A stretch of DNA of 34,296 nt from IMG/VR virus record IMGVR_UViG_3300009425_002174, positions 1 to 34,296 of that record. One strand, 5' to 3'. Below the pieces are notes generated by a model. It ran no database searches. It was not told the DNA's origin and worked only from the letters and a program-made list of their open reading frames with translations. The position numbers and the translations under genes are program-made. The stretch comes from a virus. Positions 22,658 to 30,900 of this stretch are shown here, piece after piece. How positions within the stretch are numbered: the first letter of the stretch is position 1; each line of letters begins with the position of its first letter.

Positions 22658-23725
22658 ATGGCTCGTAATCAAAGAATATTTTATGCATGTCAGGCTGTAG
22701 CAATAATGGGCAGAGGGGCGGTTCCAACCGCTGCCGGTGTCGTAAAGGGTTTGCAAAGCGTTGGTATGTCTAGCACATTTACCCTCGATCAAGTTTTTGA
22801 GATGGGGCAAATTGAAATTTATGAAAATATCGAAGAAGTTGCCGATATTGAAGTTACTCTCGAAAAAGTTATTGATGGCAATAAGTTAATTTACGACTTG
22901 GCTTCCGGTGGCGCGTGTAAAACAGACGTTGTTACCGCAACTAAGGCAAGATGTGATGTTTACGTGGCAGTGTTTGATGATGGCTTGTCACATGCTACGG
23001 GTGTTCCGAGGAACGTTTGCTTTAATTCTGGAATGTTCACAAGTTCGGTTTCGTATAGTTATAGCGTAGACGGAAGCGCCACTGAATCGGTTACTCTTGT
23101 CGGTAATGATAGATTCTGGAATGGTTTAGCTGTTACGAGAACTGGCGGTGACGTTCCTGTAAGTTTAACTCCTAGCGGCTCTTGGCGCGATAACGAAGGA
23201 AGCTTGGCTCATACAAGTATTAGCCAAGTGTTCGACGGCAACCATTCGGCTACTGGAGTTCCCGGTTCGGGTGTTGTTCGTAGAGTAAATGTAGATATCG
23301 CCGGATCAACTCTTCCTGCTATAATTAGATCTCAGGGGGGTGATGACAGTTCTACTGAGGCCGGTCTTAGTTCTAATGCTCATATTCAAAGTATTTCTGT
23401 TAGTACGGACTTTGGGCAAGAGAATATTCAAGAGCTTGGTCGATTTGGGCCTTATACTAGATATGCAACTTTCCCTGTGGAAGTGACATGTGATTTTGAG
23501 GTTATGGCGACTTCTGGTGATTTGATTAATGTTTCTGGTGCGGCTCCAAACCTTGCTAATAATGAGCTTGTTATTAAAGATACCGCTGGTACTATCATTA
23601 ATCTTGGAACTCAGAATAAACTTTCTTCAGTTTCTTATTCGGGCGGAGACACGGGTGGAGGAAACTCAACCGTTAGCTTCTCGTTTAGTAACTTTAACGT
23701 CTTGACTGTTCATGGTGGTAGCTAA
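22658..23725 (+). CDS. Major tail tube protein, 355 aa
   Basis: Strong ribosome site (CAAAGGAGACCAAAC). Beta-rich with features typical of tube proteins: FTLDQVFEMGQIEIYENIEEVADIEVTLEKVIDG near residues 40-75, a tube-type pattern, and a final strand TVSFSFSNFNVLTVHGG. It has its own promoter-like element and a stable hairpin after the stop, fitting a highly expressed gene. No sheath gene accompanies it, so the tail is probably non-contractile. The Gly/Ser-rich second half might be a surface domain. Confidence 0.72.
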   Translation: MARNQRIFYACQAVAIMGRGAVPTAAGVVKGLQSVGMSSTFTLDQVFEMGQIEIYENIEEVADIEVTLEKVIDGNKLIYDLASGGACKTDVVTATKARCDVYVAVFDDGLSHATGVPRNVCFNSGMFTSSVSYSYSVDGSATESVTLVGNDRFWNGLAVTRTGGDVPVSLTPSGSWRDNEGSLAHTSISQVFDGNHSATGVPGSGVVRRVNVDIAGSTLPAIIRSQGGDDSSTEAGLSSNAHIQSISVSTDFGQENIQELGRFGPYTRYATFPVEVTCDFEVMATSGDLINVSGAAPNLANNELVIKDTAGTIINLGTQNKLSSVSYSGGDTGGGNSTVSFSFSNFNVLTVHGGS

Positions 23726-23734
23726 TCCGCGATA

Positions 23735-23761
23735 GCCTAGGCTTTGGGATAAAGTCTAGGC
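23735..23761 (+). other. Stable hairpin after tail tube gene
   Basis: Inverted repeat GCCTAGGCTTT / AAAGTCTAGGC with loop GGGAT, an 11-bp stem with one G-U pair, 10 nt after the tube stop. No T run follows, so it is not a standard terminator. It could protect the 3' end of the abundant tube mRNA or act as a processing site. Confidence 0.7.
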
Positions 23762-23783
23762 AAGTGGATAATGGGAATTTGGG

Positions 23784-24833
23784 ATGGATGATATTTTAAT
23801 TGAAAAAACTTTATATCGTATATTGCAGGGTCGCTTACGCTGTTCGCTGGGCGATCCTGTTTTATACATATATGAGCCTAGTAAGGAAATAATGGAAGAA
23901 TCTTTCGACATTTATGATAAGTCTTATAAGGAAGCGTATTTCAAGGGTGTATATCTAAAAGAAGAACTTAAAGAGGTTCTTGTATATAATGAGCTTTGGA
24001 GTCCTTATGATGACAGGGAAGCGAAAAAGATAGAAGAAAAGATAGAAGAAGAAAAGTTAGAAGCCTTTAAATTCTTCTATAAGACTACAGATCTTTTTCG
24101 TATAAAGATAAGGATTAGGGGTTTGGAAAAGAAACTTATGAAAGTTAAATCAAAAAAACACACATTAGATCACATTTCTTGCGAAGGGGCCGCCTCGTTT
24201 GCTAGATCCATGTGGATAATATCTAAAAGCGCTTATCTCACAGACGGAAATCTTTACGATTGGTCTAATCACACTATATCTTCTCTCATGGATTATTATA
24301 ATTCAAATCAAATATCTAGTGAGATCTTTAGATCCATAGCAAGGAGTGAGCCTTGGAGGTCTATGTGGTCTATCGGTAAAAAACAAGGAAATGCATTTGG
24401 TAAAGCCTCCTGTGACATGACAAAAGATCAGGTTTCCTTGTGTAGTTATTCTTCTATGTATGATAATGTTTATGAAAGTTCTGAATCTCCCGACGAAAAG
24501 GTTATAGAAGATGACGATTGTTTAGATGGTTGGTTTATATCTCAGCGTAGAGAATACGAAATAGAGAAGAAAAAACGTCAAGTTGATGATCTGATTAAAA
24601 ATCCTAAAATAGCGGGTTCTGACGAAATTTTCCTGATGGCAAAAGACCAAGAGGAAGCGAACAAAATATTTGATGTTAACCATCCAGCAATAAGAAATGT
24701 TATTAGAGATAGGCAAAACACTATTGAAAACGCCGATGGTCAAATCAGCTTTACAGAATTAAACGACATAAAACAAGATATAGCGATGGAACAAATGCAG
24801 TCAGCCAAAAGTAAAATTAAAGGAAACAGATAA
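23784..24833 (+). CDS. Hypothetical tail-assembly region protein, 349 aa
   Basis: Starts with ATG 23784 after GGGATGG. Highly charged and helical, with DDREAKKIEEKIEEEKLEAFKFFY at about 75-98 and a C-terminal coiled region (EMQSAKSKIKG at the end). Middle segment HISCEGAASFARSMWIISKSAYLTDG. No catalytic motif recognised. Position between tube and chaperone candidates suggests a tail-assembly role. It overlaps the next gene by TAATG. Confidence 0.6.
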   Translation: MDDILIEKTLYRILQGRLRCSLGDPVLYIYEPSKEIMEESFDIYDKSYKEAYFKGVYLKEELKEVLVYNELWSPYDDREAKKIEEKIEEEKLEAFKFFYKTTDLFRIKIRIRGLEKKLMKVKSKKHTLDHISCEGAASFARSMWIISKSAYLTDGNLYDWSNHTISSLMDYYNSNQISSEIFRSIARSEPWRSMWSIGKKQGNAFGKASCDMTKDQVSLCSYSSMYDNVYESSESPDEKVIEDDDCLDGWFISQRREYEIEKKKRQVDDLIKNPKIAGSDEIFLMAKDQEEANKIFDVNHPAIRNVIRDRQNTIENADGQISFTELNDIKQDIAMEQMQSAKSKIKGNR

Positions 24834-25216
24834 TGGAAGACTATAGTAATTTTTTAAAATCATCTCTAGATTACAAAAGATCAAGAGAAGACCGCTTTAA
24901 AGAAGTTTCAAGAGACGCTCTATTTAAAGCATCTAAGAAAAAAATCCAGACAACAATGATAGGGGCGCTCTCAACCATAGAGGAGCATTTTGGATTCCTA
25001 TGGGGGCTGGATTCAGACGAAGAAAAACTCACACCAGAACAAAAACACGTAAGGTCAATATTTGAAGATATTCGTGCAAAAATTTTAGATAGAGGAAATA
25101 CACAAATCAGGAACTTGGAGTCAGAATTTGTTAATTATGAAATTAGCAAAAAGAAATATTTTATTAACTTGCCAGTGGCAAAACCTAAAGGAGATCAAGA
25201 TGACAGGAAAGAATGA
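24833..25216 (+). CDS. Tail-assembly chaperone candidate A, 127 aa
   Basis: Helical, strongly charged protein (SSLDYKRSREDRFKEVSRDALFKASKKKIQTTMIGAL) with FGFLWGLDSDEEKLTPEQ in the middle and a C-terminal RGNTQIRNLESEFVNYEISKKK. Starts by TAATG overlap and its last 17 nt overlap the next gene in another frame. In many siphophages the two genes before the tape measure are chaperones linked by a frameshift. Here the second has its own strong ribosome site, so independent initiation looks more likely. Confidence 0.5.
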   Translation: MEDYSNFLKSSLDYKRSREDRFKEVSRDALFKASKKKIQTTMIGALSTIEEHFGFLWGLDSDEEKLTPEQKHVRSIFEDIRAKILDRGNTQIRNLESEFVNYEISKKKYFINLPVAKPKGDQDDRKE

Positions 25217-26159
25217 TAAGCAGAGAACAATTACTAGTGTTGATAATGACGATAAAGAAGTAATTCTTGTTGTTAAGAGACCAACGTCAGAGGATTATAA
25301 TAAATCTCAAATAGCGTATAATAAGGCGTTTAGGGAAGCTCTTGATTCGGGGGCGCTGTTAAGACAGAAGCTTACCGACTATATGTCTCAGCAGGGGCTT
25401 TGGGACAAAAAGAAAGAAGCGGAATATGAGAGCTTAGTAAAAGAGATTAACGATAAAGAAGAGGCTTTAAAAGGGGGCGGTATAAGGTTATCTAAAGCTA
25501 AAGAAGTAGCCTTGGAATTAAAAGGACAGCGTAATGACTTTAGAGAGCTTTTAAGTGAAAAGAATGGTCTTGATAATAACTCGGCAGAAGGTCAGGCTGA
25601 TAATGCTAGATTTGTTAGCTTGGTTTCTACTTGCATTTTTGACGCCTCTGGTAGTAATCAAAAGTTTGCCGACGTAAAGGCTTATGAAGCTCAAGCAGAC
25701 CAACCTTGGGCATCGGAGGCGGCTAGCGAGCTAGCTAATATGTTGTATAATCTTGATCCTAACTATGATAAAAACCTTGAGGAAAATAAATTCCTTAAAG
25801 AGTTTAATTTTGTAGATGAAGAGCTTCGGTTAATCAATGACGAGGGACACCTAGCTGACTCAGAGGGGCGTCTTATCAACGAAGAGGGGCGCTATATAGC
25901 CTATAGAACGACTAAGGGTAAAAAGGAAAAAAATGCCGATGATGTTTATTTTGTAAATCGTGAAGGTGAAGAGGTTGTTCCTATTACTAATTCTGAGGGT
26001 GAAGAAGAATGGGTAAAGATTTCACTAGTGGAGCGTAAACCGTTTTTGGACGAGAAAGACGACCCTATTGCAGCCAAGGCGGAAGAAGAAGATAAGCCAA
26101 AAGCTAAAACTACGAAGCGTAAAACAGCAGCAAAGAAAACAGATGCTAAAACGCCATAA
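25200..26159 (+). CDS. Tail-assembly chaperone candidate B, 319 aa
   Basis: I choose ATG 25200 because AAAGGAGATCAAG precedes it. The frame itself opens earlier, at a TTG at 25128, inside the upstream gene. The N-terminal half is helical (VKRPTSEDYNKSQIAYNKAFREALDSG ...). A segment near residues 215-275 is a run of EGRLIN/EEGRYI-type short repeats (INDEGHLADSEGRLINEEGRYIAY read in parts). The C-terminus is a Lys/Ala/Glu tail (KAKTTKRKTAAKKTDAKTP). Position directly before the tape measure suggests a tape-measure chaperone or partner. Confidence 0.5.
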   Translation: MTGKNDKQRTITSVDNDDKEVILVVKRPTSEDYNKSQIAYNKAFREALDSGALLRQKLTDYMSQQGLWDKKKEAEYESLVKEINDKEEALKGGGIRLSKAKEVALELKGQRNDFRELLSEKNGLDNNSAEGQADNARFVSLVSTCIFDASGSNQKFADVKAYEAQADQPWASEAASELANMLYNLDPNYDKNLEENKFLKEFNFVDEELRLINDEGHLADSEGRLINEEGRYIAYRTTKGKKEKNADDVYFVNREGEEVVPITNSEGEEEWVKISLVERKPFLDEKDDPIAAKAEEEDKPKAKTTKRKTAAKKTDAKTP

Positions 26160-26170
26160 GTGCGTATAAC
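26160..26170 (+). promoter_or_regulatory. Weak late-promoter-like element before tape measure
   Basis: GTGCGTATAAC just after the stop of the preceding gene resembles the TGTG-TATA set but with a C in place of T. It is 78 nt before the tape-measure ATG and lies upstream of the hairpins at 26189-26225. Weakest member of the set. Confidence 0.3.
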
Positions 26171-26188
26171 AATTAGGGAATGCTTCAG

Positions 26189-26225
26189 ACGGGGGAAATG
26201 TAAAAGTTTCCTCCGTGTTTTACAT
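26189..26225 (+). promoter_or_regulatory. Two overlapping, mutually exclusive hairpins before tape measure
   Basis: Hairpin A pairs ACGGGGGAAA (26189-26198) with TTTCCTCCGT (26207-26216): 10 bp with one G-U, 8-nt loop, followed by GTTTTAC. Hairpin B pairs ATGTAAAA (26198-26205) with TTTTACAT (26218-26225): a perfect 8 bp with a 12-nt loop. B uses A's loop and A's right arm is B's loop, so both cannot form at once. A resembles a weak terminator and B an antiterminator, but no ligand or partner is evident. The tape-measure ribosome site (GGCGGAGAAAAG) follows directly. Confidence 0.6.
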
Positions 26226-26239
26226 AGGGCGGAGAAAAG

Positions 26240-27901
26240 ATGGCACAACAATTTAATCTAACTGCACAAATAAATTTGCAGTCACCGAAGAATGTTGGAA
26301 GGGTTGTTGCTGATATCCAGCGGCAACTAAAGGGTAAAGGCTTAAATACGGTAAACATAAAGGTAAAAGCCGACCCTAGAGCATTGGCCCAGACTAATAA
26401 GCAGCTTCAGAGCGTCGGTAAAAATTCTAGGAGGGCTGCCAAAGATATTAGTGTTCTTAATTCAAATCTTCGTGAATCTGCCCGCAGATTTAGTGTTATT
26501 ACGGTTGCTACTGGCGGAATGCTTGCCCTTGTTACAGGACTTAAAAACGCCACAAAAGCCGCTATTGCATTTGAGCGAGAGATTATTAAGATATCGCAGG
26601 TTACTGGTAAAAGTATACAACAATTACGAGGGTTGACACAAGAGGTAACTAGACTTTCTACTACTTGGGGTGTTTCATCTACTGATTTACTCAGCGTTTC
26701 TCGCACACTGGCTCAGGCCGGTTTTAGCGCAGAAAAAACCCGTAAAGCTCTTGATATTCTCGCCAAGACCACCCTTGCTGCTACTTTTGACAATATTCAA
26801 GATACTACAGAGGGTGCGATTGCGCTGCTCAGACAGTTTGGAGATGAAGCAAGACGTAGTGGTGGCGATATAGCTTTTCTTGAGAAAAGTCTGAGTGCTA
26901 TCAATAGTGTATCTAAGAAGTTTGCGGTTGAGTCTGGAGATTTGATTACGGTTATTCGTAGGGTTGGTGGTGTCTTTTCTGCTGCTGGCGGTGAAATAAA
27001 TGAATTAATTGCATTGTTCACTAGTGTTCGTTCTACCACCAGAGAAAGTGCAGAAACTATTGCCACTGGTCTTCGTACAATTTTCACACGTATTCAAAGA
27101 CCTGAAACCATAGCTCAATTAAGAGAGCTTGGAATTGTATTGCAAGATGCTAAGGGTAATTTTGTTGGGGCTTTTGAGGCGGTAAAAAGGCTTTCTTCGG
27201 GGCTTAGTTCTATAGATCCTAGAAGTGGTCTTTTTAGTCAGATTGTTGAAGATCTTGGTGGGTTTCGTCAGGTTGGTAAGGTTATTCCTCTTATTCAGCA
27301 GTTTGCCGTGGCTCAGAATGCCCTTAATGTTGCTCAGGGGGCTAGTGGTTCTGTATCTAAAGACGCAGCAAAGGCCCAGCAGGGGCTAGGTGTACAAATA
27401 ACAAAAGTCAAAGAAGAATTTACAGCACTGATACGTAAGTTTTCAGATAGTAGTGCTTTTAAGAGCATTGCCGGGGGCGCTCTTGAAATTGCTAGCGCTA
27501 TGATAAAGGTGGCTGATGCGATAACGCCTCTTATTCCGCTTTTGACAGCTATGTTTGCCATGAAAATAGGCAGAAGTTTAGCTCCGGGTATTGCTGGTAT
27601 GGCGGGAATGGCTAGGCGTGGTGGCGGCGGTCCTATTGGCGTGAGTAAGTTTGCTAAAGGGGGTGTTGTTCCGGGGAGAGGGAATCGTGATACAGTACCA
27701 GCAGTGTTGACCGCTGGTGAATTTGTCATAAGAAAAGATAGTGTTAGCAAGATAGGTGTAAATAATCTACAAGAGATGAATGCTACCGGTTTTGCTGCTG
27801 GTGGCGCTGTTAGAAGCGGTAGGAATAATTATGGCATTAGGACGAGTTTAGAGGGGCTTAGAAAACAGAAATCGTTTGACGCAAATTTTAAAGCGGGATA
27901 G
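26240..27901 (+). CDS. Tape measure protein, N-terminal part (553 aa, ends in TAG)
   Basis: The gene that sets tail length. The N-terminus is tape-measure-like (MAQQFNLTAQINLQSPKNVG, then helical RNVRRQLKG-type segments). Residues about 85-330 carry the PhageMin_Tail / TP901 core: FEREIIKISQVTGKS, TRLSTTWGVSSTDLL, TTRESAETIATGLRTIF, ELGIVLQDAKGNFVG. A hydrophobic segment (ITPLIPLLTAMFAMK) lies near 430. The end holds the motif DTVPAVLTAGEFVIRK. Ribosome site GGCGGAGAAAAG. A TAG at 27899 ends it, yet the same frame stays open for the rest of the window. The 553-residue product alone would be too short for this phage's likely tail, so I treat this and the next entry as one tape measure interrupted by an amber codon. 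Confidence 0.8.
   Translation: MAQQFNLTAQINLQSPKNVGRVVADIQRQLKGKGLNTVNIKVKADPRALAQTNKQLQSVGKNSRRAAKDISVLNSNLRESARRFSVITVATGGMLALVTGLKNATKAAIAFEREIIKISQVTGKSIQQLRGLTQEVTRLSTTWGVSSTDLLSVSRTLAQAGFSAEKTRKALDILAKTTLAATFDNIQDTTEGAIALLRQFGDEARRSGGDIAFLEKSLSAINSVSKKFAVESGDLITVIRRVGGVFSAAGGEINELIALFTSVRSTTRESAETIATGLRTIFTRIQRPETIAQLRELGIVLQDAKGNFVGAFEAVKRLSSGLSSIDPRSGLFSQIVEDLGGFRQVGKVIPLIQQFAVAQNALNVAQGASGSVSKDAAKAQQGLGVQITKVKEEFTALIRKFSDSSAFKSIAGGALEIASAMIKVADAITPLIPLLTAMFAMKIGRSLAPGIAGMAGMARRGGGGPIGVSKFAKGGVVPGRGNRDTVPAVLTAGEFVIRKDSVSKIGVNNLQEMNATGFAAGGAVRSGRNNYGIRTSLEGLRKQKSFDANFKAG
27781..27837 (+). repeat. Direct repeat copy 1 inside tape measure
   Basis: 57-nt copy encoding ATGFAAGGAVRSGRNNYGI. 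It is about 80% identical in DNA to 28792-28848. The offset is 1011 nt, a multiple of three. It directly follows the DTVPAVLTAGEFVI motif and precedes the amber codon by about 60 nt. Confidence 0.8.
27899..27901 (+). other. In-frame amber codon splitting the tape measure frame
   Basis: GGA-TAG-GTG. The frame is open from 26240 to the window end apart from this codon. No other gene here has an internal TAG in its annotated frame, and nine genes use TAG as their stop. Confidence 0.9.
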
Positions 27902-30900
27902 GTGATAAGTGGTGAAAAAAGCACCGTTGGAGGCAAGAAAATAGCAACTGGAACACTAACACCCATGCTAAAAGCGGAACAATTAGCTAAAACCTATGCC
28001 GACGAAGATACTTATGGCGCTGCGTTCCTGAGACCAGAAGCTAGAGGTAAAAGTTTTGCAGGACGCATTAATAAATCGAATTTAGTCGTCGCAGTAAAAG
28101 ATGCAATGACTAAAACTGGGATAGCTCATGGTGGGTCCAAAATGGTCAATGCGGCTGCGACAAAAAAAATTGTCGATACATATGCCTCTAGAAACACTTT
28201 TAAAGTAAATGCGGGATCTTTAGAAAAATTAGAATCAGAAAAATTAGAAGATACTATACTTAATGGTGTTGTGAAGACCGCCAAAAAAGGTGCTAGCCAA
28301 CTAAATAGCTCGTTAGGAATACAAGGCAGTGGGAATATAGCAAAATCTTTAAAAAGTGCAAATATAGATCAGGTAATAGGAAATCTATTTGAATTAATTT
28401 TAACAAACGCTGGCGCGCCATATGGCGCACCCGATAAAGACCTTCCAAATGCTCCGTTTGATTTTCCTTCTGGTCTAGGAAACTCGCTCGCTAAGAAGTT
28501 TGGTATACCTGCCAAAAGTAAGTCTGAAGCAAAATCGTATTTTAGTGAACCAAACATAGCAACCCTGAACAAGAAAGTTCAAAACGAACTTAAAAATGAA
28601 ACAACAGAAGAATTAGCCCGTGTCTTTAATGTGATGAAGGCGGCAAAGGCAGGAAGGAGAGTAAATGCGAATAAGGGTGGTGCTGCAAGCGATACTGTTC
28701 CTGCCATGTTGACTCCCGGTGAGTTTGTTATTAATAAAAGTGCAGCGAGTTCAATTGGTCGGGGCAACCTAGATCGCATGAATGAAAAGGGTGTTACTGG
28801 ATTTGCTGCTGGTGGGGCTGTTACTACTGGGAGGAATAATTATGGGGTTATGCCTACGGGTGGTATGCGCGTCGGAATCGGCGCTGGCGATTCAGTTGAA
28901 CTCAAAGCGAAAAAGTTGGCGGCTGCACTTCAAAAAATGGGATTTAGTACAGAAAAAATCAATGCTATTATGCCTAAATTTTCTCAAAACTTAAAGGAAG
29001 GTGATAGTAACGCAGAAGCCTTAGAAAAAGCGATGCAAGATTTAAAGCTTGGTGTAAAAAATGTAACAAAAGAGTACCAAAGAGAACAAAAAGAAATACA
29101 AGAATCTAATGCCGCCAGAGATAAAGAACAGATCAAAATGAGTAAAAGGGCTGCCGGTGCTGGCATGGTAGGCGCTGGCGCTCAAAGGGTATCAAGAGTA
29201 GCCGGTAGCGCTCAAGGTCTAATGATGATGGGGGTTATGATAGGAAGTGTTACCAGTCAGATGTCGGGACTCAACGATGCTACAAAATCAGCCATTAATC
29301 AAACCGTTGCGGCGGGGGCTGCTATTGCCATGATTGGCGGAATGGTAGTTGAGATGGGGGCGTCTCTGGTTAGTGCGGCAGCAAACAGTGTTGAGTCCGC
29401 AGCGTCACTGGCTGCCGCTGGTGCTGATGCGACTGAGGCTGGGGCGTCATTGGCGGTAACGGCAGCTTTGGGGCCACTTGCCATAGCGGGCTTCGCCTTG
29501 GCTGCCGTGTTTCTTGTATTGGTGGCTGGTCTTGCGATTGCCGCTGGAGCCGCTTTCTACTTTTCTAGAAAGGCTAAAGCCGAGGCTGATGAATTTGGTA
29601 AGGCTGCCCAAAAATTTAGGGATGAATTTGCAAAAACCGGGGAGGGGATGGCCGGTATTATAGAAAACGTAAGAAAGCAGTCACAAAAAGAGGAAGAGTC
29701 TAGGCAGGAAGCGGTGAAGGGGGCATCTATGTTTGGGGGGAGTGCGGCAAAAGCGGTGGGTGCGACAGACGAGGAAGCCGCCGCAGCGAGTGGCGGAGCG
29801 TGGGCGGGGGCGGTGGAAGGCTACATGATGGGCAGTCTGGGGGGTAATCCTTTGCTGTTTGCTAGCGGACTTACGGGCGCGGCAGTCGGTGCAACATACG
29901 GGGGAAGAAGTGGGGCAGAAGGCGAGATGGAGGATGCCATCCCAGAACGTCAAAAACTTGAAAATGATAGAGTGGCAAGTCTCAAAGCACAACTTACAAT
30001 AGAAAAAAAGCTTATAAGTTCTCTTAAAGATTTTGATGGTAGATTAAATGAAATTGATTTGCTGGATTCTTTGACCCCGGACAAAAGGGTTCGGGCAAGA
30101 CTTGACGCCCAAGAAAAGTTTAGAGCTAAAACTCCTAAGTTTGATCCGAGGGGTAAGGAGAGTCCATTAGCAAATTTAAAAGAGGCGAGACAAGCCGCTA
30201 TTGAGAATGTAGGTAAGGATAGCGAGGATGCTAAAACACTTCAAAGTATGGAGCTAGAAGATCTTAATAAGCTTGATTTTAGTAATTTTGATCTAGATCC
30301 GTTAGTTATTGCAAGACTGGAATCTTCTCTTACCGATTTAAATAGACATACAGAAACGGCTGCAAAACAGACCCAAGAATCGTTTAAAACTCTTTCAGAG
30401 GCTCGTCAACAAATAGATTTTTCTGCCATAAAGGACTTTGAAGAGCTTAAAAGTCTAAAAACTGACAGCACGGGAGATGCGGCAACTGAAGCAAATAAGA
30501 ATTATGCCCAATCTTTGAGAGATTCCATAGCGGCGATTGAGCTAGAATCCAAGATAAAGGAAGAATCGTTGAGATATGAAGCCGCTCAGTTGAAAGCTAC
30601 CGCTAAAAAAGGCAGCGTCGAGGAAACAAGGTCAATACAATTATCAAAACAAGCCGATGCGCAAGCGGTGGCTACCGGAAAGCTTACAAAACAACTTGAA
30701 GACTCAGAAAAATCTATGACTGAAGTCGCTTTGTTCAGAATCGAAGCAGATAAACTAGCGGCAGCGGCAGCGACTGCTCTCAGAAACTCTTTATATGATG
30801 CCGCCGAAGCTCTTGCAGGACTTGAAGAAAGAACCAAGTCTTTTCAAGATCAAGAAACCGCTATAAAAGACTTGGGTGGTCTCAGATCTAATAAAACAAC

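Noticed and set aside
25128-25216. Programmed frameshift joining the two chaperone candidates
   Set aside because: The second gene has its own strong AAAGGAG site and ATG at 25200. Going from the first frame to the second needs +1, and no clear slippery sequence is visible in the overlap.
27334-27750. Minus-strand ORFs under the tape measure and fibre genes
   Set aside because: They are shadows of repeat-rich plus-strand genes with no ribosome sites.
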